64,000 nt of DNA. It comes from Akkermansia sp. (GTDB taxonomy: Bacteria; Verrucomicrobiota; Verrucomicrobiia; Verrucomicrobiales; Akkermansiaceae). The number at the start of each line of letters is the position of its first letter. Position 1 is the first letter of the stretch. The notes beneath the pieces were generated by a model. It had not been told where the DNA came from and made no database searches. It was given only the letters and a program-made list of their open reading frames with translations. Below are positions 36,220-44,087 of the stretch, one piece after another. The translations under genes were made by a program, and so were the position numbers. The DNA is taken from NCBI GenBank assembly GCA_017521405.1, contig JAFXCP010000001.1, positions 1 to 64,000 on the forward strand. Reading direction: 5' to 3'.

Positions 36220-36859
36220 GCCTTTTTCCCTGCCTCCTGCTCCGACAATGGAGTTTGAGGATGCGGCCCGCCGTGCCGGAGCCTTCCGTGTTTGCGGCAT
36301 TGACGAGGCCGGCCGCGGGCCGCTGGCCGGTCCGGTAGTGGCAGCGGCGGCGGTGCTGCCTCCCGGCTTTGAACTCCCCGGGCTCAACGATTCCAAAAAG
36401 CTCACCGCGCGCCGGCGGGAGGCTTTGTTCGAAGCTCTGCTGGCTCACCCGGAGGTGCAGTGCAGCGTAGCAATGGCTAGTGTGGAGGAGATTGACCGCC
36501 TGAATATCCTGAGAGCTACCCATTTGGCCATGCGCCGCGCAGTGGAGAATCTGCCCTGCAATGCAGATTTCTGTCTTATCGATGGATTACCTGTGCCGGA
36601 TTTTCCTTGGCCTTCTCAAAACTTGGTGAAGGGAGATGCCCGCTGCCTGAGTATTGCTGCTGCCAGCATCTTGGCTAAAGTGACTCGTGATCGCTACATG
36701 TGTGCACTGCACCGAGAGTTCCCCCAATATGGTTTTGACCGCCATGCAGGGTACGGAACGAAGGCCCATTTGGAGGCTATAGGAAAATATGGAGCTACGG
36801 TACATCATCGCCGCTCGTTTGCACCTGTTGCACAGCTTGAATTGCCCTTGGAGTGCTGA
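36200..36859 (+). CDS. rnhB: Ribonuclease HII
   Basis: A 219-residue enzyme that removes RNA from RNA-DNA hybrids, including single ribonucleotides. VCGIDEAGRGPLAGPVVAAAAV holds the Asp-Glu pair of the active site, LNDSKKLTARRRE follows, FCLIDGLPVPD supplies the third Asp, and VKGDARCLSIAAASILAKVTRDR is the type 2 signature with the fourth Asp. The C-terminus reads YGFDRHAGYGTKAHLEAI. ATG 36200 overlaps the upstream gene by 20 bases; the first 20 residues are an extra basic lead. Confidence 0.93.
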   Translation: MPRKKSEPFSLPPAPTMEFEDAARRAGAFRVCGIDEAGRGPLAGPVVAAAAVLPPGFELPGLNDSKKLTARRREALFEALLAHPEVQCSVAMASVEEIDRLNILRATHLAMRRAVENLPCNADFCLIDGLPVPDFPWPSQNLVKGDARCLSIAAASILAKVTRDRYMCALHREFPQYGFDRHAGYGTKAHLEAIGKYGATVHHRRSFAPVAQLELPLEC

Positions 36860-37232
36860 AACTCGTCTCTCCGCCGGTTACCAAGGCCGATATGGAGAAC
36901 TCGTTGCAGCCTCTTGGCTGCGTACCCGTGGTATGAAGGTATTACGGAAAAATTTTCGTTGGGGAAATCATGGGGAGATAGACCTCGTGTGCCGGGAGGA
37001 GGATACACTCGTCTTTGTGGAGGTAAAGAGTGCCCGCAGCCATTGGGGCGGGGCTCCCTCCTACCGCATCACGGAGGGCAAGAGGAGCTTGATGCGGCAG
37101 GGGGCGCGCTATTGGTGTCTGCATTTGCAGCGGGAGGTGCCTGTGCGTTTCGATGTAGTGGAAGTTTGGCTGCAAGGCGGGCGGCGCCCCGTGTTGCGGC
37201 ACACTCCTTCGGCATTTCCACCGGTGGGGTAG
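36789..37232 (+). CDS. YraN/UPF0102 family nuclease-like protein
   Basis: A 147-residue protein. GRYGELVAASWLRTRGMKVLRKNFRW then GEIDLVCREEDTLVFVEVKSA is the complete UPF0102 pattern, a PD-(D/E)XK-like fold (Asp, then Glu-x-Lys). Family members commonly sit beside rnhB, as here. Biochemical role is unsettled. The start at 36789 lies inside rnhB by 71 bases and the first 30 residues do not look family-like, so a downstream non-ATG start is possible. Confidence 0.85.
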   Translation: MELRYIIAARLHLLHSLNCPWSAETRLSAGYQGRYGELVAASWLRTRGMKVLRKNFRWGNHGEIDLVCREEDTLVFVEVKSARSHWGGAPSYRITEGKRSLMRQGARYWCLHLQREVPVRFDVVEVWLQGGRRPVLRHTPSAFPPVG

Positions 37233-37239
37233 TGCTGTG

Positions 37240-37455
37240 TTATTCCAGCGGTGGGGGCAGTTGTTCCACCCTTATGCTGGGCAGCTTTTCCTGCTTAGGC
37301 TCCGCCTTTTTTTCTTCTGCCAGCATGGCCAGCCGCGTATCCTCCACCATGGCTTTGAACTTATCGCTTTGGCTGTATTCGCCATTTGTATCCCGGAAGA
37401 TGCCGGCCAGCCAGTCCCGCTTCTCGTCAATACTCAGGTGTCGTCTCTTTGCCAT
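37240..37455 (-). CDS. Small phage-type protein, possibly terminase small-subunit-like
   Basis: A 71-residue protein (start MAKRRHLSIDEKRDWL). The pattern DEKRDWLAGIFRD then SQSDKFKAMVEDTRLAML resembles the region of phage small terminases where a helix-turn-helix is followed by DKLKALELDA-type sequence, but it lacks a full HTH. It overlaps the winged-helix gene upstream by 29 bases on the same strand, so the two are translationally coupled. It belongs to the phage-like cluster 37240-41967. Confidence 0.4.
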   Translation of the reverse strand: MAKRRHLSIDEKRDWLAGIFRDTNGEYSQSDKFKAMVEDTRLAMLAEEKKAEPKQEKLPSIRVEQLPPPLE

Positions 37456-37747
37456 GGTGTTGTTCCTTTCCGGCGCAGAAGGAGAAAAGCCGGATGAGTT
37501 TTTCCCGCCCGGCAGGTGCCAGAGCATAAACAGGGTTCTTTCCGCGAATCCGGCAAATGTATTGCATTTCCGTTAGTTTATTCAGAATGGCACCTCCTGC
37601 GCAATTAGCTATTTCTGTCTTTTGCAGAATCTCCTCCGTGGAGGAAGCGCCACTCCCCACGGCCATCAGGATGAGCAGCATGCGCGGCGTCAGCTCCTCC
37701 TGGTGTACCCGCACCATCAGACAGCAGGCAAAATCAATAGCCTTCAT
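37427..37747 (-). CDS. Winged-helix (MarR-like) protein
   Basis: A 106-residue protein. HQEELTPRMLLILMAVGSG, ASSTEEILQKTEIANCAGGAILNKL, then YICRIRGKNPVYALAPAGREKL reads as helices, recognition helix and beta-wing of a MarR/ArsR-like winged-helix domain. Cys residues (CC near residue 8, C near 49) are noticeable. It may regulate the phage-like cluster, or act as the DNA-binding partner of the small protein it overlaps. Confidence 0.5.
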   Translation of the reverse strand: MKAIDFACCLMVRVHQEELTPRMLLILMAVGSGASSTEEILQKTEIANCAGGAILNKLTEMQYICRIRGKNPVYALAPAGREKLIRLFSFCAGKEQHHGKETTPEY

Positions 37748-37784
37748 TATTGGTAATTATGTTGTTGGAATAGTTATTCACAAT

Positions 37785-38381
37785 TTATTCACCACCTGTT
37801 AGGCTACTGCGCCAGAGGCGGTAGAGCGGGTGGGAATCATTCGAGCGGGATTGCACCCCATTAAAGTGGGCGGCTTGGGGCAGGGCAATGCGGTGGTACT
37901 CCTCCGCAAGTGCTTGGCGTGCAGTAGTGCTGTTAATCAGCGGGATGCAGAGCTTCCATGCAAGGCGTGTGGCCAGAGCTTCGATAAAGAGCGGGTCGAA
38001 TAAGCTCGTATCCTCCACATCCGCCACATAGAGAATACGAATACTCTTGTTGGGGCAGTAAACGGAGCGCCCGCGCAGAGTCCATTGCCGGGCGGAAACC
38101 TCCAGAACGCGCAGGCAATCCGCCGGCAAGTGGTGCTGCACGGAATGCTCCCCCTCGCCGGGGGAATCCGCGCTGGTAAGCGTGCATTGCTCCGTGGCAA
38201 AGCTCCAGCGGTTGGCGCACAGTACCTCCCGCCGCACGGGGTGGTAATGAATATAGCACATGCGCGAGGGCAGGGAACCATTGGGGTCTATTCCTGCCAG
38301 CGGGGATTCCCCGAGCTTGCAGAGCGCCTGATTGCAAATATCCAGCGGGCTGGGTGTTTGGGTGTTGGGTATGGTATCCAT
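37785..38381 (-). CDS. Phage tail tubular protein A-like (T7 gp11-like)
   Basis: A 198-residue protein (start MDTIPNTQTPS). SPLDICNQALCKLGESPLAGID is the usual opening of gp11-like tail tubular proteins. YHPVRREVLCANRWSFATEQ, HHLPADCLRVLEV, and DPLFIEALATRLAWKLCIPL follow the family order (DELFVEALAARLA-type helix). In podoviruses this protein forms the ring between portal and nozzle. Here it lies on the opposite strand from portal and scaffold, which is unusual. The frame is open upstream to 38429. Confidence 0.7.
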   Translation of the reverse strand: MDTIPNTQTPSPLDICNQALCKLGESPLAGIDPNGSLPSRMCYIHYHPVRREVLCANRWSFATEQCTLTSADSPGEGEHSVQHHLPADCLRVLEVSARQWTLRGRSVYCPNKSIRILYVADVEDTSLFDPLFIEALATRLAWKLCIPLINSTTARQALAEEYHRIALPQAAHFNGVQSRSNDSHPLYRLWRSSLTGGE

Positions 38382-38547
38382 AGCGTTTCGGTGGCACAGT
38401 TGCGGTGCCGTATATGGGCAGAATGGCATAAAAAACGGTACTCTGCAACCATCCGAAGTGTGCGGAGCTTATTGCCCATGCAAGGGCAATAAAGCGCAGT
38501 GGGATAAGGGGGTAGATTTTCTGCCGAAAGTAGGATAATGTATCGGC

Positions 38548-38943
38548 ATGAGTACGGATGCACGCCAGTTAGCCGCGATGTATTACCATGGCAGTACCCG
38601 CCGATTTGCGGACGATTTGGACGCACTGGGAAATCATCCCCGGGGGATTGTTCTCTACATGCCGGAGCTGGTCGTACTCATGAAACCCGCATGCAGCACC
38701 GCCCCGGAATCCTGGGAGCAGCTGGAAAGCAGTTCCGGCTGCGAAGATGCTTGGTATATCCACCTTTTGGTGGGGAATGTGGCACTGGCCATCAGGCTTA
38801 GCCGGGCTCTGCCACCCCTGCCGTGGCTATGCTTTCGGCGCGGCATGCGCGGGGCGCAAGTGCATCTCTACCGCTGGGAACAACTCCGCCGCCGCTGCGG
38901 CATGGTGTTGTCCCCGCATTCAAATACGCATACAAACCAATAG
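38548..38943 (+). CDS. Unknown protein of the phage-like cluster
   Basis: A 131-residue protein that I do not recognise. It starts MSTDARQLAAMYYHGSTRRF and has a regular alpha/beta pattern with many Trp and Cys residues (SCEDAWYIHLLVGNVALAIRL-like sequence in the middle) but no signal peptide. It is the first gene of the plus-strand phage-like run and is followed 12 bases later by the small 72-residue gene. A GATAAT box lies 8 bases before the ATG. Confidence 0.5.
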   Translation: MSTDARQLAAMYYHGSTRRFADDLDALGNHPRGIVLYMPELVVLMKPACSTAPESWEQLESSSGCEDAWYIHLLVGNVALAIRLSRALPPLPWLCFRRGMRGAQVHLYRWEQLRRRCGMVLSPHSNTHTNQ

Positions 38944-38955
38944 AATACTAGATAT

Positions 38956-39174
38956 ATGGGATTCGGAAGTTCCTCCTCCTACCAGCCGCCGCCCGCCACC
39001 ATCCCGGTGGTAACGCAGACCAACGAAGAAAACATGCGGCAGAATTACCAACAGCATTCCGCCCGCAAACGCGGCTTGCTTTCCACCATCCTCACCTCCC
39101 ACCGGAAGGAGCCGCAAGTGGCTGCCACGCACCGCACAGCCGCTGCCGATAGCGGGAATACCACCCTCGGCTAA
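38956..39174 (+). CDS. Small phage head-region protein
   Basis: A 72-residue protein: MGFGSSSSYQPPPATIPVV, a helix (NEENMRQNYQQHSARKRG), then LLSTILTSHRKEP and an end at NTTLG. Small proteins with Gly/Ser/Pro start, a basic helix, STILT and a terminal LG occur next to portal genes of podoviruses and relatives. The position 32 bases before the portal gene agrees. Function in those phages is not settled. Confidence 0.55.
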   Translation: MGFGSSSSYQPPPATIPVVTQTNEENMRQNYQQHSARKRGLLSTILTSHRKEPQVAATHRTAAADSGNTTLG

Positions 39175-39206
39175 ATACGCGAACCCCTCCCCCACACCCG
39201 CACCCT

Positions 39207-40814
39207 ATGAGTCATAGCCCCTTGGAAACATACAACTCCCTCAAGGCTGCCCGAGCCCCATGGGAGAGCTGGTGGGAAACCCTGCGGCAATGCGTATTGC
39301 CTGCCCGCCAATCCCGCTACGAGGATTCGCCCACGGCCGCCGCAGAGAGCGGACCCCACCAATTTTTAGGCGATACAACAGCCGTGGAAGCCTGCCAAAA
39401 ATTGGCCAGTGGCCACATGAGCTACATGACGCCCAGCAATGAGCTGTGGTTCAAATGGAGCAGCCCCGACCCCGAAGCCGGGGATGAGGCCGAATCCTGG
39501 TATAACCGCTGCTCGGAAATTGCTAATCGGGAACTCGCACTGAGTAACTTTTACACCGAGCTGCACGAATGCTTTTTGGACCGCGTGGGGCTTGGCACAG
39601 GCAGTCTCTTCGGGGGGAGTACCCGCAGCGGGCGGCTGCTCTTCCGGCATATCCCCTGTGGGCAATTTGTGTGCGCGGAGAACGATGAAGGAACGGTGGA
39701 TACCTACATGCGAGAATTCACCTTTACCCCCCATCAGGCAGAAAGCAAATTCGGCAGGAAAAATCTGGGGCCGCGCGGGAGTGCCATGCTGGCCTCCGGC
39801 CGTAACCCGCACGAGGGTACCTTGCGCTTTCTGCATGTGGTGCGGCCGCGTGCCAAACGCTCCCGCCAGCGCGATGATGCCCGTAACATGCCCTTCGAGA
39901 GCCTCTATTACAGCCTGGACGACCAATGCACCGTGCAGGAGGGCGGCTACCGGGAAATGCCTTACATGGTAACCCGCTTCCTCAAGTGGGGAGAGGGAGT
40001 GTACGGCTTGGCTCCGGCTCGCTTGGTGTACCCGGATATTCGCCAAGCGCAATTCCTGAACCGCATTCTCGATATGCTGGGAGAGGTGGCCGCCTTCCCG
40101 CGCATCCTGGAGCTGGCGAACCAATCCGGCGAGGTGGATTTACGCGCCGGTGGCCGCACCCTTATCAACCCGGAAAGTGCCAGCCTCGGTTTCCCCAGAG
40201 AATGGGCCACCCAAGGCCGCTACGATGTGGGCATGGACCGCCTCCGCCAAAAGCAGGAATCCATTAACCGCGCCTTCTTTGTTCCCATGCTGGAACTTTG
40301 GAGCGAGCGTAAACAGCAGATGACTGCCTCCGAGGTCTATGCCCGCGAGAATGAGAGGGTTATGCTCTTCTCTCCTTCCTTCACCCTGTTTACCAGCGAT
40401 TTCCTGCCGATGATGCAGCGCATCTTTGCCCTGCTGTTCCGCATGGGAAAATTCCCGCAGCCCCCCACCACCGTACTCAAAACCGACCGCGCCGGAGAAG
40501 CCGGCATCGAGGAGCCGCATGTGGTGTACCAAGGTCGCATTGCTATGGTGATGCGGCGCGTGCAATCGGAAGGCATCCAGCATACATTGCAACGCTTGCA
40601 ACTACTTAGCGGAATGGATGCCAGCCTGCTGGACCACGTGGACCTGGATCGCACCTTCCGTCTCTCTGCCCGTTTGGATGGAGTGCCGGAGGAGCTGCTG
40701 CGCTCCAACGCCGCTGTGCGGCGTTTGCGCCGCCAGCGGGAACTTGAAACCGCCGCCGCAGCCCAAGCCGCTGCACCCCCGCAAGATGCCCCTGCCATCC
40801 CCGGATTAACTTAA
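39207..40814 (+). CDS. Phage portal (head-to-tail connector) protein, podovirus type
   Basis: A 535-residue protein close in length to T7 gp8 (536). PWESWWETLRQCVLPARQ near the start, FLGDTTAVEACQKLASGHMSYMTP, then WYNRCSEIANRELALSNFYTELHECFLDRVGLGTGSLF match the head-tail connector family. QRQAQFLNRILDMLGE-like (IRQAQFLNRILDMLGEVAAFP) and the PESASLGFPREW region follow. The tail is Ala/Pro-rich. The gene is intact, with host-like base composition. A complete portal in the absence of a capsid gene is the notable point. Confidence 0.85.
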   Translation: MSHSPLETYNSLKAARAPWESWWETLRQCVLPARQSRYEDSPTAAAESGPHQFLGDTTAVEACQKLASGHMSYMTPSNELWFKWSSPDPEAGDEAESWYNRCSEIANRELALSNFYTELHECFLDRVGLGTGSLFGGSTRSGRLLFRHIPCGQFVCAENDEGTVDTYMREFTFTPHQAESKFGRKNLGPRGSAMLASGRNPHEGTLRFLHVVRPRAKRSRQRDDARNMPFESLYYSLDDQCTVQEGGYREMPYMVTRFLKWGEGVYGLAPARLVYPDIRQAQFLNRILDMLGEVAAFPRILELANQSGEVDLRAGGRTLINPESASLGFPREWATQGRYDVGMDRLRQKQESINRAFFVPMLELWSERKQQMTASEVYARENERVMLFSPSFTLFTSDFLPMMQRIFALLFRMGKFPQPPTTVLKTDRAGEAGIEEPHVVYQGRIAMVMRRVQSEGIQHTLQRLQLLSGMDASLLDHVDLDRTFRLSARLDGVPEELLRSNAAVRRLRRQRELETAAAAQAAAPPQDAPAIPGLT

Positions 40815-40826
40815 TTCCCATTCCCT

Positions 40827-41102
40827 ATGTACTATATACCCAATAAACAAGCTGAGCAGGCGCAGCAGTGCCGCCGCCGCTTGCTGGCTCTCTTCGATAC
40901 CCCGGAAGGAGAACAGGTGCTCATGGACCTCGAAGAAAGGTTCGAAACGCATCTGCCTGTTTTCCAAGGCAAAGCCGGCAGTTACGACCCGCTGGATGCC
41001 ATGCGCCGCGATGCCCACCGCGAAGTTTTCCTTGTCATCCGCCGCCAGATGGATATGGCGCGTAAGGAGGAAAAAAACAAACCCGACGATAACCATGAAT
41101 AA
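40827..41102 (+). CDS. Bbp19-like small phage protein
   Basis: A 91-residue protein. RRRLLALFDTPEGEQVLMDLEERF, then SYDPLDAMRRDAHREVFLVIRRQM follows the Bbp19-like pattern (short helical domain with YDPL and a Glu/Arg helix) found between portal and scaffold genes of some podoviruses. Its stop overlaps the next gene's start by 8 bases, indicating coupled translation. Confidence 0.65.
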   Translation: MYYIPNKQAEQAQQCRRRLLALFDTPEGEQVLMDLEERFETHLPVFQGKAGSYDPLDAMRRDAHREVFLVIRRQMDMARKEEKNKPDDNHE

Positions 41103-41967
41103 TACAACCCACGATACCGATACCGAACATACACTTCCCCCCATGCAGGAAGTTCCCCCCATGCCTTTGCCGGCGGCCGATGAACCGGCATCCGTTCCCG
41201 CGCCTCTTATGGACGAGCAGGGTGCTTTTACCCCCGGCTGGTTTTCCCGCTTTGAGGAGCTGCAGCCCTATGCGGCCTCCCTCTCCAAATTCCGGCGCCC
41301 GGAGGCGCTGGCTAAAAGTTATGCCAGTTTGGAGCGCATGAAGGGATACCCGGATCCGGCAGATGCGCCCCGCATGGCTGCTTTCCGCGCCGCTGTGGGC
41401 TTGCCCGGCGATGCTGCCGAATTCGCCATTACCCGCCCGGAGGATACGCCGGATGAAATTTGGAATGACCAGCTGGCCGGGGCCCTTTCCCAAGTGGCGT
41501 ACGAGTATGGCGTTCCCCCCAAGGCTATGGAAGCATTGGCCGCCCGGTACAGCGAGGAAGGCCGCCGCTTCGTGGCCGATTGCCACCGCCGGGAAGGAGC
41601 CGCCATTGCCGAGGCGGATGCCGCCCTCCAGCAGGAATGGGGCGGCGCATACGAGGCTAATATGGATACCATCGCCTCCTTCCTTAGCACCATGGGCGAA
41701 CGCGCCGGAGTGGATGTGCGCGCACTCGTGGAAAATCCGGCTCTGCGTGCCAACCCGGATTTTGCCCGCCTTATGCTGGAGGCCGCTTCCCTTACCCAGG
41801 AAGCTCCCCTGCATACCGGTAACCGCCCGGAGGGCAGAGAGGAAGCTCACCGTATTGCCCACGACCCCACCCACCCGCTGCACGAAGCCTATATGCGTAC
41901 GAACCACCCGCAGCACCGCTATGCGAACGAGCAGTACGACCGCCTTGCCTTTGGCCGCAGTCTCTAA
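41095..41967 (+). CDS. Phage capsid assembly (scaffold) protein-like
   Basis: A 290-residue protein (start MNNTTHDTDTEH). The first 50 residues are acidic and Pro-rich. PGWFSRFEELQPYAASLSKFRRPEALAKSYASLERM is the usual core of gp9-type capsid assembly proteins. GLPGDAAEFAITRPEDTPDEIWNDQLAGALSQVAYEYGVPPKAM and helices follow, and the end HPLHEAYMRTNHPQHRYANEQYDRLAF fits the C-terminal binding tail. In phages the major capsid gene follows directly. Here a terminator and an unrelated minus-strand gene follow instead. Confidence 0.75.
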   Translation: MNNTTHDTDTEHTLPPMQEVPPMPLPAADEPASVPAPLMDEQGAFTPGWFSRFEELQPYAASLSKFRRPEALAKSYASLERMKGYPDPADAPRMAAFRAAVGLPGDAAEFAITRPEDTPDEIWNDQLAGALSQVAYEYGVPPKAMEALAARYSEEGRRFVADCHRREGAAIAEADAALQQEWGGAYEANMDTIASFLSTMGERAGVDVRALVENPALRANPDFARLMLEAASLTQEAPLHTGNRPEGREEAHRIAHDPTHPLHEAYMRTNHPQHRYANEQYDRLAFGRSL

Positions 41968-42029
41968 AGCAGGGCTTTGATTCCCTTCCGTTGTGAGTTG
42001 GCGGAAGCAACATAGTGAGAGGATAGGAG

Positions 42030-42064
42030 AAAAACCCCCGGTTCCCTGCACAGGGAACCGGGGG
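42030..42064 (-). terminator. Terminator of the His-rich lipoprotein gene (also ends scaffold gene)
   Basis: A perfect 12-bp stem (CCCCCGGTTCCC / GGGAACCGGGGG) with loop TGCACA. On the minus strand it is followed by TTTTTCTCC. Confidence 0.85.
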
Positions 42065-42079
42065 TAACACTGTTTGCGC

Positions 42080-43015
42080 TTAGTGCTTGTGCCCGCTACC
42101 ACTGCGCGGTGCCGAACGCCCCATGCCGGGGCGGCTGCCCGCATGCCGGAAGCTCGCCTGCCGTGCCGGCCGTTGCATCCTCTGCATACTTCCTGCCCTC
42201 CGGGTGCTGTTAGCAGGGCGTTGCATGTGCCCATGGTTCGGCCTAGCCGCCGGGGCGTTAGCAGGGCGTTGCATGTGCCCATGGTTCGGCCTAGCCGCCG
42301 GGGCGTTAGCAGGGCGCTGCATGTGCCCATGGTTCGGCCTAGCCGCCGGGGCGTTACCGGGGCGCTGCATGTGCCCATGGTTCGGCCTAGCCGCCGGGGC
42401 GTTAGCAGGGCGTTGCATGTGCCCATGGTTCGGCCTAGCCGCCGGAGCTTTACCGGGGTGCTGCATGTGCCCATGGTTCGGCCTAGCCGCCGGGGCTTTA
42501 CCGGGGCGCTGCATGTGCCCATGGTTCGGCTTAGGCACTGCATGGGAGTGCCGGGGCAGGTGGTTAGGCTTTGCTCCATGGTGCTTGCCATGCGGATGGT
42601 GTACTGGGGCGTGCATGCCACCCGGCGGGCGGTGGTGCGGTCTGTGCCCGGCCGGGTACCGGGGCGGTGCGCTCACATGCCGTACATGTGGGGGATAATG
42701 CCAGTGCCCATGGTACCACGGAGCCGGCCCCCATAGCGGTACCATGCAGGCCGCCGTAATAGCGGCAAAGGTGAAAATCGCCACACCATCCGGCGTATAT
42801 CCGTACACCGGGCGCCCGTAGCTATACCCGTAAATAGGGAATCCATTCACATCGTAGCTTGCAGGAGTCCAAGCCACGGAGCTGTTGATGACCGTACCCC
42901 CGCTATATCCGGAACTTACCCCCACTCCCACATAGCTCAGGCGCATGTGGTCGCAGGAGCATAGGAGCACTGCGGCTCCGGCAAGCAGAGCCGTGATTTT
43001 GAATGGTGCTTTCAT
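42080..43015 (-). CDS. His-rich repeat lipoprotein
   Basis: A 311-residue protein. A lipoprotein signal (lipobox VLLCSC near residue 20) is followed by a Gly/Tyr/Ser region of about 90 residues (YGYSYGRPVYGYTPDG), one hydrophobic stretch (AIFTFAAITAACMVPLWG), then a His/Pro-rich part (HVRHVSAPPRYPAGHRPHHR). After this come seven copies of a 16-residue repeat, RPNHGHMQRPGNAPAA with small changes, and a basic tail. With more than 40 His residues it may bind Zn, Ni or Cu at the cell surface, or act as a structural coat protein. No homologue is recognised. ATG 43015 gives the lipoprotein signal. Confidence 0.65.
   Translation of the reverse strand: MKAPFKITALLAGAAVLLCSCDHMRLSYVGVGVSSGYSGGTVINSSVAWTPASYDVNGFPIYGYSYGRPVYGYTPDGVAIFTFAAITAACMVPLWGPAPWYHGHWHYPPHVRHVSAPPRYPAGHRPHHRPPGGMHAPVHHPHGKHHGAKPNHLPRHSHAVPKPNHGHMQRPGKAPAARPNHGHMQHPGKAPAARPNHGHMQRPANAPAARPNHGHMQRPGNAPAARPNHGHMQRPANAPAARPNHGHMQRPANAPAARPNHGHMQRPANSTRRAGSMQRMQRPARQASFRHAGSRPGMGRSAPRSGSGHKH
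42209..42540 (-). repeat. 48-bp tandem repeat, about seven copies, in frame
   Basis: Units of 48 bp (core GTTAGCAGGGCG then TTGCATGTGCCCATGGTTCG) repeat head to tail with few differences. Each encodes 16 residues, so copy-number change keeps the frame. The near-identity of copies points to recent expansion by slippage or unequal recombination. Confidence 0.9.
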
Positions 43016-43194
43016 TGCCGTGTTTGCTTTTTGAGATTTGCCTTGCAATCGGCATCGGCCGATGCGTTCTGCTAGTATAGGCGCATGGGTGTTCTCTTTT
43101 ATTTCAATTTTTCATTTATTTGCCCAAATTCCCTTAAAAAACTTCCCATACAGCGCGCAATAACGGGAAAAATCGCTAAATCTTGTAGTTTTGC

Positions 43195-43222
43195 TTGACG
43201 CCATGCCAAAATTGTGTAAAAT
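43195..43222 (+). promoter_or_regulatory. Promoter of rpmB
   Basis: TTGACG, 16 bases, TAAAAT, in AT-rich surroundings; leader about 32 nt. Confidence 0.7.
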
Positions 43223-43260
43223 AGCGCACCGCTTAACTTCAAACGTTACCTGAAAATCTT

Positions 43261-43539
43261 ATGTCCAGAATCTGCAATATCACGTTTGCCATGCCGCACA
43301 AAGGCCGTCGCATTCATCGCTCCGGTCTTGCCAAGAAGAAGGGTGGTATCGGTCGTCACGTCACCAAGGTGGTGAACCGCACCGTGTATCCTAACCTTCA
43401 GGAGAAACGCGTTTGGGTGCCCGAACTCAACGGCGGTCGTGGCGGTTACCTCCGCATGAAGCTTTCCTGCAAGGCTCTTCGCACCATCTCCAAGAACGGT
43501 GCCTACAATACGCTCAAGAAAGCCGGTATTCTTTATTAA
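43261..43539 (+). CDS. rpmB: Ribosomal protein bL28
   Basis: A 92-residue protein of the large ribosomal subunit. MSRICNITFAMPHKGRRIHRSG is the family start (usually SRxCxxTGKxP; here the second Cys pair is absent), NRTVYPNLQEKRVWVPE is the central motif and LSCKALRTISKNG the C-terminal one. Length is slightly above the usual 78 because of a longer loop. It has its own promoter and no other ribosomal gene follows; rpmG is not adjacent. Confidence 0.92.
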   Translation: MSRICNITFAMPHKGRRIHRSGLAKKKGGIGRHVTKVVNRTVYPNLQEKRVWVPELNGGRGGYLRMKLSCKALRTISKNGAYNTLKKAGILY

Positions 43540-43681
43540 TCCTTTTTTTGAACGTTGCGGCTACCTCTCGCGTCTATAACCCCAAATCGGACCTAGAGGT
43601 GCCGCCGGGCAGTTCCGAAATCGGACGCGGATGCACCTGCAGGGTACAACCCTGTACTTTACCCCTCAAAGCATTAAAGAA

Positions 43682-43909
43682 ATGACCCCGCAACAGACCA
43701 AGATCGCGCTTCGCATTAACGATGACAACCTGAACCACCACCTGTGGAACAACCGCGGTGTGTGGTGGTGCCATGTAACCGTGCATAAACCGGATGCAAC
43801 GGCAGAGCGTCTGCGCTTCTCCCTCAAGACTCGCGATATCGAGAAGGCTCGTCGTCTGCGCGACCGCATCTTTGAGGATATTCAGCGTCATTTCGGCATT
43901 GCTGCCTGA
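43682..43909 (+). CDS. Small integrase-N-terminus-like protein, unknown function
   Basis: A 75-residue protein (start MTPQQTKIALRINDD). GVWWCHVTVHKPDATAERLRFSLKTRDIEKARRLRDRIFEDI looks like the three-stranded sheet plus helix of the arm-binding (AP2-like) N-terminal domain of tyrosine recombinases, where SLKTRDxxKARxxRD is a common pattern. No catalytic domain follows. It could be a free DNA-binding protein or a relic. The frame is open upstream to 43631, but ATG 43682 lies after a likely untranslated stretch. It precedes a good terminator. Confidence 0.5.
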   Translation: MTPQQTKIALRINDDNLNHHLWNNRGVWWCHVTVHKPDATAERLRFSLKTRDIEKARRLRDRIFEDIQRHFGIAA

Positions 43910-43978
43910 GGTGACGGCAACGGCTCCTGCATCCCGCTGCAGAAACAGCTGCCTGCCCTATCCCCATACCTTTAACAC

Positions 43979-44017
43979 AAAACGTGCCGGATGCGTTCTG
44001 CCCCGGCGCGTTTTTTT
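43979..44017 (+). terminator. Terminator after the 43682 gene
   Basis: AACGTGCCGG pairs with CCGGCGCGTT (one G-T pair) across a loop of about 11 bases, followed by seven T. Confidence 0.8.
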
Positions 44018-44087
44018 ATTCCGCAGAACCGCATGGTGCCGGAATTAACACTCGCCAAAGCTCGGCATAACAAGTAAAATACAGCCA

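Noticed and set aside
42209-42540. Regular 48-bp repeats, considered as a CRISPR array
   Set aside because: The units are head-to-tail with no unique spacers and lie in frame within a lipoprotein gene.
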